Source: Gammaproteobacteria bacterium (GTDB lineage: Bacteria; Pseudomonadota; Gammaproteobacteria; Chromatiales; Chromatiaceae). Taken from it: DNA of 12,840 nt. The DNA lies in contig JAHEHQ010000030.1 of the NCBI GenBank assembly GCA_024644505.1, positions 1 to 12,840 on the forward strand, written 5' to 3'. A model generated the notes under the pieces. The model had not been told where the DNA came from. It saw only the letters and a list, made by a program, of their open reading frames with translations, and searched no databases. This document shows positions 7,904 to 12,840 of the stretch, piece by piece (positions within the stretch are counted from its first letter, which is position 1; every line of letters starts with the position of its first letter). Both the position numbers and the translations under genes were made by a program.

Positions 7904-8582
7904 ACACCCGGTAATGCTCTCAGGTCTGATCCTGGCACTGTTCGCAGTCGCCGGCACCGGCCTGGTGGCCTTCACCCACCTGCAGACGGCCGATCGCATC
8001 GCGGAAAACGAGCGTCTCGCGCTGCTGCGCAGCCTGAACGCCCTGATACCCGCCGACAGCATCGACAACGACATCATTTCCGACAACAGGCTGCTGGATG
8101 ATCCGGATAGATTGGGTGGCGACAGGATACAGGTCTACCTGGGACGCAAACAGGGACAACCGGTAGCCGCGGTCTTCGGCTCCATTGTGCCCGACGGATA
8201 CAGCGGCCCGATGAAACTGCTGGTGGCGGTGCGGATAGATGGAACTCTGGGTGGCGTGAGAGTAGTCTCCCACAAGGAGACGCCGGGACTGGGGGACAAG
8301 ATGGAGCTGCGGAAATCGGACTGGATCCTTGGTTTCGATAACCGTTCTTTGAACAATCCATCGCTGGCAGGCTGGGGAGTAAAGCGGGACGGCGGTGTCT
8401 TCGACCAGTTCACCGGCGCCACGGTCACGCCACGGTCCATCGTCAAGGCGGTCAAAAACACCCTGATCTATTTCAGGGAACACGGAGAGCGACTGTTCGA
8501 GCCCCCCACAGACTCACTACCCAAAACGGCCGGCTTGTCCGGGGACCATCAACAACCCGCCGGGAACCGAGGCCGGGAATGA
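7896..8582 (+). CDS. rnfG: Rnf/Rsx complex subunit G (covalent FMN)
   Basis: Membrane-anchored flavoprotein subunit of the Rnf complex, 228 residues, related to NqrC. One N-terminal transmembrane helix (about residues 7-27) is followed by a periplasmic FMN-binding domain. The domain shows GYSGPMKLLVAV, SHKETPGLGDK and the flavinylation motif TGATVTP, whose Thr176 is the expected phosphoester-linked FMN site; in the family ApbE attaches this FMN. The last ~25 residues are hydrophilic and poorly conserved. The ATG at 7896 overlaps the rnfD stop by 8 nt, and the rnfG stop overlaps the rnfE start as ATGA, so translational coupling is likely. Confidence 0.95.
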   Translation: MNKHPVMLSGLILALFAVAGTGLVAFTHLQTADRIAENERLALLRSLNALIPADSIDNDIISDNRLLDDPDRLGGDRIQVYLGRKQGQPVAAVFGSIVPDGYSGPMKLLVAVRIDGTLGGVRVVSHKETPGLGDKMELRKSDWILGFDNRSLNNPSLAGWGVKRDGGVFDQFTGATVTPRSIVKAVKNTLIYFREHGERLFEPPTDSLPKTAGLSGDHQQPAGNRGRE

Positions 8583-9280
8583 CGGACAACCCCTATGTGA
8601 AACTGGTTAAAGACGGCCTGTGGACGAACAACCAGGCACTCGTTGCCCTGCTGGGACTCTGCCCCCTGCTGGCCGTCACCAACAGCGCCGTGAACGGACT
8701 GGGGCTGGGCATAGCCACCACATTGGTGCTGACGCTTTCCAACGGCACCGTGTCCCTGATCCGTAATCTGGTGAGGTCCGAGGTGCGACTGCCGGTTTTC
8801 GTGTTAGTCATCGCCTCTTTCGTCACCGCAGTGGAACTCAGCATGAACGCCTGGTTCCATGAACTCTATAAGATCCTGGGCATTTTCATCCCGTTGATCG
8901 TGACCAACTGCGCCATCATCGGGCGGGCCGAGGCCTATGCCTCGAAACACTCCCTGGGGCGCTCTCTGCTCGACGGCCTCGCCATGGGTATCGGATTCAC
9001 CCTGGTACTGGTGACCCTGGGCGCCCTGAGGGAACTGGTCGGTCAGGGTACCCTTTTCGACCAGGCTCACCTGATGTTCGGTGAAGCGGCGCAGGGGTTG
9101 AGATTCAGCCTCGGTGAGGATTTCAAGGGGATGCTGATGGCCATTCTGCCGCCGGGCGCCTTTATCGGGCTGGGGTTTCTGATTGCGATCAAAAACCTGA
9201 TCGACAAGCGACTGACCCGAAGACAGGCAGCGACAGTCAGAGAACCCCTGGAGCAGGGAACCGAAGCGGGTACCGCCTGA
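8579..9280 (+). CDS. rnfE: Rnf/Rsx complex membrane subunit E
   Basis: Integral membrane subunit, 233 residues, homologous to RnfA and to NqrD/NqrE, with about six hydrophobic helices. LGLCPLLAVTNS (Cys28) and IVTNCAIIGRAEAYA (Cys111) are the conserved half-sites. In the family these combine with those of RnfA to ligate the intramembrane iron-sulfur cluster. The C-terminal 25 residues are charged and probably cytosolic. The start ATG overlaps the rnfG stop by 4 nt. This completes a full rnfABCDGE set in the standard order. nth follows 16 nt later. Confidence 0.96.
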   Translation: MTDNPYVKLVKDGLWTNNQALVALLGLCPLLAVTNSAVNGLGLGIATTLVLTLSNGTVSLIRNLVRSEVRLPVFVLVIASFVTAVELSMNAWFHELYKILGIFIPLIVTNCAIIGRAEAYASKHSLGRSLLDGLAMGIGFTLVLVTLGALRELVGQGTLFDQAHLMFGEAAQGLRFSLGEDFKGMLMAILPPGAFIGLGFLIAIKNLIDKRLTRRQAATVREPLEQGTEAGTA

Positions 9281-9296
9281 TTCGCCTGACCTACCG

Positions 9297-9932
9297 ATGA
9301 ACAAGCACAAACGCAGGGAGATTTTCGAGCGTCTGAGGGCGGCCGACCCGAACCCCACCACCGAACTGGAGCACGAAACCCCGTTCCAACTGCTGGTGTC
9401 GGTGATCCTCTCCGCACAGGCAACGGACAAGGGCGTCAACAAGGCCACCGCGGGTCTCTATGCCGTCGCGGATACACCCCGGGCCATCCTGGATCTGGGC
9501 GAAACGGGCCTGAAGAAATACATCAAGACCATTGGCCTCTACAACACCAAGGCAGCCAACATCATCAAGACCTGCCGGCTGCTGGTCGAGCGATACAACG
9601 GTGAAGTGCCGGATGACCGCAAGGCGCTGGAGGCGCTGCCGGGGGTGGGCCGCAAGACGGCCAATGTCATCCTCAATACCGCCTTCGGGCATCCCGCCAT
9701 GGCGGTGGACACCCACATTTTCCGTCTTTCCAACCGTACCCGCATCGCCCCGGGGAAAAACGTCCTGGAAGTGGAAAAGCGGCTGCTGAGAAACGTTCCC
9801 AAGGAATTCCTCAAAGACGCCCACCACTGGCTGATCCTCCACGGACGTTATACCTGCGTGGCCCGCAAGCCCCGGTGCGGTTCCTGTATTATTGAGGATT
9901 TGTGCGAATATAAAGATAAAACCAGTTACTAG
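9297..9932 (+). CDS. nth: Endonuclease III (DNA glycosylase/AP lyase)
   Basis: Bifunctional base-excision-repair enzyme removing oxidised pyrimidines and nicking at the abasic site. It is 211 residues, the E. coli length. The helix-hairpin-helix reads LPGVGRKTA with the catalytic Lys120, and VDTHIFRLSNR carries the catalytic Asp138; both numbers coincide with E. coli. The C-terminal [4Fe-4S] ligands are C187-x6-C194-x2-C197-x5-C203. The gene sits 16 nt after rnfE, an arrangement also seen in E. coli, with no clear ribosome site, suggesting coupling. The final residues Thr-Ser-Tyr and the TAG stop are encoded inside a heptamer inverted repeat that begins the downstream element. Confidence 0.97.
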   Translation: MNKHKRREIFERLRAADPNPTTELEHETPFQLLVSVILSAQATDKGVNKATAGLYAVADTPRAILDLGETGLKKYIKTIGLYNTKAANIIKTCRLLVERYNGEVPDDRKALEALPGVGRKTANVILNTAFGHPAMAVDTHIFRLSNRTRIAPGKNVLEVEKRLLRNVPKEFLKDAHHWLILHGRYTCVARKPRCGSCIIEDLCEYKDKTSY

Positions 9933-9945
9933 TTACTGGTTTTTC
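9918..9945 (+). terminator. Terminator-like hairpin at the end of nth
   Basis: AAAACCAGT (9918-9926) pairs with ACTGGTTTT (9935-9943) around an 8-nt loop, and the T-run continues to 9944. The stem is AT-rich and overlaps the last codons of nth, so termination would be weak. The same bases form the left end of a heptamer repeat element, which may be their main origin. Confidence 0.4.
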
Positions 9946-9957
9946 GATTGAGCCACC

Positions 9958-9986
9958 TTGATATATTTGAGTGAGTGCAAGTTAAT
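9958..9986 (+). promoter_or_regulatory. Candidate sigma70 promoter for the DUF1841 gene
   Basis: TTGATA (9958-9963, 5 of 6 matches) and GTTAAT (9981-9986, 4 of 6) are 17 nt apart. Transcription would begin about 100 nt before the DUF1841 ATG, inside the repeat-bounded element. A second, weaker pair is TTGAAT with GATATG some 35 nt downstream. Confidence 0.35.
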
Positions 9987-10093
9987 GAATGCGTTGAATG
10001 GGGAAACTAGAATGCAGATATGTCTTTGTATTGTAACTGCTTCCGACGTAACCCACGAACCTCTAGTTACTAGTAACCAGTAACTTTATCCCC

Positions 10094-10525
10094 ATGTTCG
10101 GAACCGACAGAACCCAGATGCGCCGCGTCTTCATAGAAGCCTGGCGCAAACGGTTGTCAGGGGAGCCCATGGATCCCCTGGAACAGATCATTGCCACTGT
10201 CGTGGAACAGCACCCGGAGTACCATACCTTTCTGGAGGATCCGGATGGGGTTCTGGAAAAGGATTTCACGCCCGAGGGGGGGCAATCCAACCCCTTCCTC
10301 CATCTGTCCATGCACCTGGGGCTGCAGGAGCAGATCAGCACCAACCGGCCGGCAGGGATCAGCGGCCTGTACCGGCAACTGATTATGAAATGCGGCGATG
10401 CGCACACCGCCGAACACGAGATGATGGAATGCCTGGGGCAGATGATCTGGGAATCCCAGCGGTACAACCGGATGCCCGACGAGCAGGCCTATCTTCAGTG
10501 CATCCGCACAGCCATCGAAAAATAA
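10094..10525 (+). CDS. DUF1841 family protein
   Basis: Small soluble protein of 143 residues matching the DUF1841 family of proteobacteria, whose biochemical role I do not know. Family-typical features are the N-terminal RRVFIEAWRK segment, HPEYHTFLEDPD near 40-51, the invariant-looking NPFLHLSMHLGLQEQ (about 66-80) and HEMMECLGQMIWESQR near the C-terminus. There is no signal peptide or membrane helix. The His and Glu residues of the HLSMHL and HEMMEC blocks could suggest a metal site, but that is only a guess. The start ATG at 10094 sits just after the heptamer repeats and lacks a good ribosome site. The gene ends before a strong terminator and faces the Gly/Tyr-rich gene. Confidence 0.9.
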   Translation: MFGTDRTQMRRVFIEAWRKRLSGEPMDPLEQIIATVVEQHPEYHTFLEDPDGVLEKDFTPEGGQSNPFLHLSMHLGLQEQISTNRPAGISGLYRQLIMKCGDAHTAEHEMMECLGQMIWESQRYNRMPDEQAYLQCIRTAIEK

Positions 10526-10560
10526 GCGGTCAAAGACTCCAGGCAATAAGACTCGCTTCG

Positions 10561-10593
10561 AAAAAAAGCCCGGCACTCCGGCCGGGCTTTTTT
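10561..10593. terminator. Bidirectional Rho-independent terminator
   Basis: GCCCGGC (10568-10574) pairs with GCCGGGC (10581-10587) around a 6-nt loop. A7 lies before the stem and T6 after it, so it works on both strands. It separates the convergent DUF1841 gene and the Gly/Tyr-rich gene. Confidence 0.93.
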
Positions 10594-10628
10594 ATTCATT
10601 TTCTGGTGAACCGCGATGACTCGGCAGT

Positions 10629-10976
10629 TTATTGCGGGAGCGGCGGTGGTGGGGGTTCGCTCTTCTGTTGCTGTCCATAGCCATAACCGCCCCATCCGGG
10701 ACCATAACCCGGGCCATAGCCGCCCCAGCCTGGACCGTAACCATAACCGGGGCCGTAGCCACCCCAGCCCGGGCCATATCCGCCATAGGGACCACCATAA
10801 CGATAACGGTCATAGTAATAGTCGTCGTAATAACGGCCACCCCTGTCATTGCCAAACCATTTCGATGGATTCATCATATTGAACATGTTGGCAGCTTGAG
10901 CACTCTGCATGAACATCAGGCTACTGCAGCCTAACGTGGCAAGGGCGCTGTAGACGATCAGTGTTTTCTTACTCAC
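10629..10976 (-). CDS. Exported Gly/Tyr/Pro-rich repeat protein, sulfur-globule-protein-like
   Basis: A 115-residue exported protein. Residues 1-28 form a signal peptide (KK, then a hydrophobic stretch) with likely cleavage after AQA; Cys17 lies in LATLGC but the lipobox is imperfect. The mature part has NMMNPSKWFG, an Asp/Tyr/Arg run (YYDDYYYDRYRY) and then GYGPGWGG-type repeats (residues 61-101), ending in a Gln/Pro tail. Low-complexity Gly/Tyr composition with an N-terminal signal is characteristic of the sulfur globule envelope proteins of purple and other sulfur bacteria, so a periplasmic sulfur-globule coat is the leading inference. A generic Gly-rich envelope protein is the alternative. 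Translation starts at GTG 10976 with GAGG 10 nt upstream; an ATG-CTG-TGA mini frame lies between and its TGA overlaps the GTG. The gene appears to stand alone. Confidence 0.8.
   Translation of the reverse strand: MSKKTLIVYSALATLGCSSLMFMQSAQAANMFNMMNPSKWFGNDRGGRYYDDYYYDRYRYGGPYGGYGPGWGGYGPGYGYGPGWGGYGPGYGPGWGGYGYGQQQKSEPPPPPLPQ
10674..10796 (-). repeat. Degenerate tandem repeat encoding YGPGWGG units
   Basis: Three Gly-Pro-Gly-Trp-Gly-Gly-Tyr units alternate with Gly-Pro-Gly-Tyr units within residues 61-101 of the Gly/Tyr-rich protein. At DNA level the copies differ mostly at third positions, so the repeat is conserved as protein rather than as a recent DNA duplication. Confidence 0.8.
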
Positions 10977-11108
10977 AGCATTGACACCTCAAGATAGTAA
11001 AAGACCTTTAGACTCTTTTTCCTCCAGCCTACCAAAGCCCTGCCATATGAACAGGAAGCTCACGGGGCCCATTCCGGATTTTTTGTGCAGATATTTCCTG
11101 AATACTAA

Positions 11109-11137
11109 TTTTTACTTCATTCCCCAAGTCATTACAA
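11109..11137 (-). promoter_or_regulatory. Candidate promoter for the Gly/Tyr-rich gene
   Basis: On the minus strand TTGTAA (11137-11132) and TAAAAA (11114-11109) are 17 nt apart, each matching 4 of 6 consensus bases. This would give a leader of about 125 nt before the GTG. The interval 10977-11232 shows no supported gene. Confidence 0.22.
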
Positions 11138-11185
11138 CCACTTGTCTCGATATCCCCCGGATTTCCAACACCCCGGAGCACACCT

Positions 11186-11208
11186 TGTTCGGAAGCTGAT
11201 GCCGAACA
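11186..11208. other. Hairpin downstream of the four-repeat gene
   Basis: TGTTCGG (11186-11192) pairs with CCGAACA (11202-11208) around a 9-nt loop, about 25 nt beyond the stop of the leftward gene ending at 11233. There is no T-run after it in the leftward direction, so it is at best a weak or factor-dependent terminator or a 3' stabilising stem. Confidence 0.3.
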
Positions 11209-11232
11209 GACTCGAAAAAATCGGGCATGGAA

Positions 11233-11916
11233 TCATTCATCGAAACAGAACACATTGGAGGACGTACCCGCCGTGCTCACATAAGTCACCAGACAGGCCT
11301 TCCGGTTTGCGGTATCGATAATCTTTCTCACCACCAGATCACCGGCCTTGAGGTTGCCGCCCTGGTGCAGTGCGCCCCGCTTGGCCACGGTGGGTGACTC
11401 GTAACACTCGATCGAAGGGGATGTACCCTCGGTCTTCACATAGGCCACCAGACAGGTCCTCAGGTTGCCGGGATCGACGATGCGCCGAATATCCAGATCA
11501 CCCTCCCGGAGATGTCCCGCCTCCAGCATGTGATCCTTGAAGCGCTGCTTGTTCAGATAGCAGCTGACCGCCGGGGACGTACCCGGCGTGCTGACATAGG
11601 CCACCAGGCAGGACATGTTGTTCTTGGTATCTTCCAGCTTGCGGATCACCAGGTCGTCGGATTTGAGGTGACCCACCTGGCTGAGTGTTGCGCCAAACCC
11701 AGAGGTAGCGTCATAGCAGTGGACCACCGGGCTGGTGCCCGAGGTGCGCACATAAAATGCCAGGCAGGTCTTTTTGGCTTCCAGGTCGGTGATAACGCGA
11801 ACGATCAGGTCACTCTCACGCATCTGGCCGGTCTGGACCAACAGTGTTGAAGTGAACTCCCCGGCATGGGATACCAGGGTGGCGGCAAACAACATCACGG
11901 CAATCAATTTCTTCAC
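11233..11916 (-). CDS. Exported protein of four ~52-residue repeats, each with a Cys-x15-Cys pair; family not recognised
   Basis: A 227-residue protein I cannot assign to a named family. Residues 1-18 are a clear signal peptide (MKKLIAVMLFAATLVSHA), so the product is periplasmic or secreted. The mature part is four tandem units, each shaped as Gly-x-hydrophobic-Lys/Arg-x2-Asp-Leu-x2-Arg, then a short variable turn, then CLxxYVxTxGTSPxxxC(Y/F). The eight cysteines fall at 51/67, 103/119, 155/171 and 208/224, always exactly 15 residues apart, with a repeat period of 52-53. This strongly suggests one disulfide per unit and a beta-rich repeat fold; both are inference. The last unit ends right after its second Cys and reads GTSS rather than GTSP. 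The start is GTG at 11916, chosen because GGAGG lies 8 nt upstream; the frame stays open to 12039, but that part lacks a signal sequence. No partner gene is adjacent. Confidence 0.85.
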   Translation of the reverse strand: MKKLIAVMLFAATLVSHAGEFTSTLLVQTGQMRESDLIVRVITDLEAKKTCLAFYVRTSGTSPVVHCYDATSGFGATLSQVGHLKSDDLVIRKLEDTKNNMSCLVAYVSTPGTSPAVSCYLNKQRFKDHMLEAGHLREGDLDIRRIVDPGNLRTCLVAYVKTEGTSPSIECYESPTVAKRGALHQGGNLKAGDLVVRKIIDTANRKACLVTYVSTAGTSSNVFCFDE

Positions 11917-11924
11917 AGTTCGGT

Positions 11925-11929
11925 CCTCC
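11925..11929 (-). promoter_or_regulatory. Ribosome binding site GGAGG deciding the GTG start
   Basis: GGAGG on the minus strand lies 8 nt before GTG 11916, directly ahead of the signal peptide. This fixes the start of the four-repeat protein in preference to upstream in-frame codons. Confidence 0.8.
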
Positions 11930-11991
11930 CCTTCACTGGGCCGTGCGTTGCGGCGTCGGAAACACATCAAACACACGACATATCTGGTATA

Positions 11992-12000
11992 TTTATAACA
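11992..12000 (-). promoter_or_regulatory. Candidate extended -10 promoter for the four-repeat gene
   Basis: The minus strand carries TGT followed by TATAAA, an extended -10 type element with 5 of 6 hexamer matches and no clear -35. Transcription would begin near 11985 and give a leader of about 70 nt. It lies immediately downstream of the leftward terminator. Confidence 0.35.
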
Positions 12001-12001
12001 C

Positions 12002-12035
12002 AAAAAAAAGGGGTGACCGGAAATCCGGCCACCCC
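12002..12035 (-). terminator. Strong leftward Rho-independent terminator with no visible gene before it
   Basis: Read on the minus strand, GGGGTGGCCGG (12035-12025) pairs with CCGGTCACCCC (12020-12010) around the loop ATTT, with one A-C mismatch in an 11-bp stem, followed by T8. There is no T-run on the plus strand, so it acts leftward. No leftward coding gene ends to its right within the window, so it closes an unannotated RNA or acts as an attenuator in a long leader. Confidence 0.75.
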
Positions 12036-12209
12036 GCAAGTCACATCAGTCTTTTATCGGAATCAGGCTGAGGCGCATGATCCGCCATTGTCAGCTGAAA
12101 TCACCCACCGTCACCGGCAACGATGATGCGGAGGAGGATTGACCGGCCAGTGTTTTCTAATTAACCGATACAATGGCAGACTTGTTCCAATGCCCGGCTC
12201 GGTTCACCC
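12036..12209. other. Intergenic stretch with no supported gene; possible minus-strand small RNA or leader
   Basis: Between the terminator and the MFS gene I find no coding frame I trust. A 21-codon plus-strand frame (12077-12142) starts with ATG but has only AGG 3 nt upstream. A small RNA or untranslated leader read leftward would end at the terminator and be about 100-170 nt long. I found no convincing promoter for it and recognise no known riboswitch. Confidence 0.25.
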
Positions 12210-12840
12210 ATGACCACTTACCAATCCGAAGGATGGCGCAGACCGGAGATTCTGCTTATCTTGATGGCAGCAGCCATGTCTATAGCCTTCTCCGTCTGGC
12301 AGGCACTGCTCAACAACTTCGTGGTGGAGCGCGCCGCCTTCAGCGGCGCGGAGATCGGAATACTGCAGTCATTGCGGGAGATCCCGGGATTCCTCGCGTT
12401 CAGCGTGGTATTCGTCCTGTTGGCGATCCGTGAGCAGGCCCTGGCGCTGCTGGCGCTCGGCCTGACGGGGCTGGGGGTGATGCTGACCGGGCAGTTTTCG
12501 ACCGTCTGGGGGCTTTATGCCACGACCCTGATAATGTCCACCGGATTTCACTATTACGAAACCCTCCAGCAGTCCCTGACCCTGCAGTGGATTGGCAGGG
12601 ATCGCCTGCCGGAGGCCATGGGACGACAGATTTCGGCCCGCTCGTTTGCCGCTCTGTTCGCCTTCATCATGGTCTGGCTGGGTATCGAGGTGTTGGCGCT
12701 CGATTACGCCTGGCTCTACCTGTTTGCCGGCGGCCTGACCCTGGCCGTGGCGATCTCGGCCTGGCTGACCTTTCCCCGTTTCCGGCAGACCACGACCCAG
12801 CACAAGCGCATCATCCTACGTCGCCGTTACTGGCTGTATT
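12210..12840 (+). CDS. MFS-type membrane transporter (partial, C-terminus off the window)
   Basis: The first 210 residues of a polytopic inner-membrane protein resembling an uncharacterised Major Facilitator Superfamily group; substrate unknown. About six hydrophobic helices are visible: roughly 14-32, 55-72, 74-92, 96-112, 143-162 and 166-188. They are separated by short polar loops, including an Arg/Glu-bearing segment QSLREIPG (about 53-60) and the cytosolic-looking loop GRDRLPEAMGRQISARS. A basic loop (KRIILRRR) near 203-210 fits the central cytosolic loop between the two six-helix halves, so about half the protein is present. The ATG at 12210 is the only plausible start: the same frame has a stop at 12162 and no ATG between. 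The ribosome site is weak. Confidence 0.82.
   Translation, partial: MTTYQSEGWRRPEILLILMAAAMSIAFSVWQALLNNFVVERAAFSGAEIGILQSLREIPGFLAFSVVFVLLAIREQALALLALGLTGLGVMLTGQFSTVWGLYATTLIMSTGFHYYETLQQSLTLQWIGRDRLPEAMGRQISARSFAALFAFIMVWLGIEVLALDYAWLYLFAGGLTLAVAISAWLTFPRFRQTTTQHKRIILRRRYWLY

Larger units (their letters stand above)
9915..10090. repeat. 176-bp AT-rich element bounded by inverted heptamer repeats (MITE-like)
   Basis: The left edge reads GATAAA (9915-9920) then ACC and two AGTTACT heptamers (9924-9930, 9931-9937). The right edge reads AGTTACT, AGTAACC, AGTAACT (10065-10085) then TTTATC (10085-10090). The ends are therefore inverted copies of GATAAA plus AGTAACY heptamers, with a small insertion on the left. 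The interior is visibly more AT-rich than the flanking genes and encodes nothing I can support. It resembles a small non-autonomous mobile or intergenic repeat. No target-site duplication is evident, and a relic or a chance repeat remains possible. Confidence 0.5.

Noticed and set aside
6881..8086. Minus-strand open frame of about 400 codons
   Set aside because: It lies opposite rnfD and rnfG and is rich in His, Gln and Gly, typical of an antisense shadow of GC-rich membrane-protein genes.
10907..10960. Lipoprotein signal (LATLGC) in the Gly/Tyr-rich protein
   Set aside because: The residue three before Cys is Thr and the hydrophobic stretch continues past the Cys to a good AQA cleavage site, so a standard signal peptidase I site fits better.
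11030..11060. Possible sigma54 -24/-12 site (TGGCAG...TTTGG) on the minus strand
   Set aside because: The required GG-to-GC spacing is not met.
10981..11199. Plus-strand open frame of 72 codons in the intergenic region
   Set aside because: No ribosome site, no signal peptide or motif, and composition like untranslated sequence.
12077..12142. Plus-strand frame of 21 codons ending in an acidic run
   Set aside because: Only a poorly spaced AGG precedes it and the product resembles no known small peptide; kept only as a note.

Overview
The window looks like a chromosomal segment of a GC-rich gammaproteobacterium. Three things point there: the rnfABCDGE-nth gene order, a gammaproteobacterial-type DUF1841 protein, and close similarity, recalled rather than searched, of the Rnf subunits to E. 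coli Rsx. A Gly/Tyr-rich exported protein resembling sulfur globule envelope proteins suggests a sulfur-oxidising, sulfur-storing lineage of the Chromatiales type. That last step is inference.

Layout. Positions 1-1653, minus strand: a two-gene unit of an arsenosugar-type radical SAM protein (ArsS, radical SAM plus Cys-rich C-terminus) followed by the family 2 glycosyltransferase that travels with it; the glycosyltransferase runs off the left edge. Positions 1654-1899: divergent promoter region. Positions 1900-9932, plus strand: a tightly packed block of metG, rnfA, rnfB, rnfC, rnfD, rnfG, rnfE and nth. Gaps are at most 33 nt and several genes overlap by 1-8 nt, so this is probably one transcript or a set of overlapping ones. 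Positions 9915-10090: a 176-bp AT-rich segment bounded by inverted GATAAA...TTTATC ends and AGTAACY heptamers, which overlaps the nth stop codon. Positions 10094-10525: a DUF1841 gene, then a bidirectional terminator. Positions 10629-10976, minus: the sulfur-globule-like protein. Positions 11233-11916, minus: an exported protein made of four ~52-residue repeats, each with a Cys-x15-Cys pair. Positions 11917-12209: intergenic, with a strong leftward terminator that no visible gene accounts for. From 12210, plus: an MFS-type transporter cut by the right edge.

Function. MetG charges tRNA-Met. The six Rnf proteins form a membrane complex coupling ion movement to electron transfer between NADH and ferredoxin-type carriers, and its redox residues are visible in every subunit. 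Nth is the [4Fe-4S] DNA glycosylase often found after rnf/rsx. ArsS and the glycosyltransferase belong to organoarsenical metabolism.

Most of the window is ordinary housekeeping. The less explained parts are the four-repeat disulfide protein, the orphan terminator upstream of it, the heptamer-bounded element after nth, and the Gly/Tyr-rich protein. I saw no CRISPR array, tRNA, rRNA, transposase gene or phage gene.
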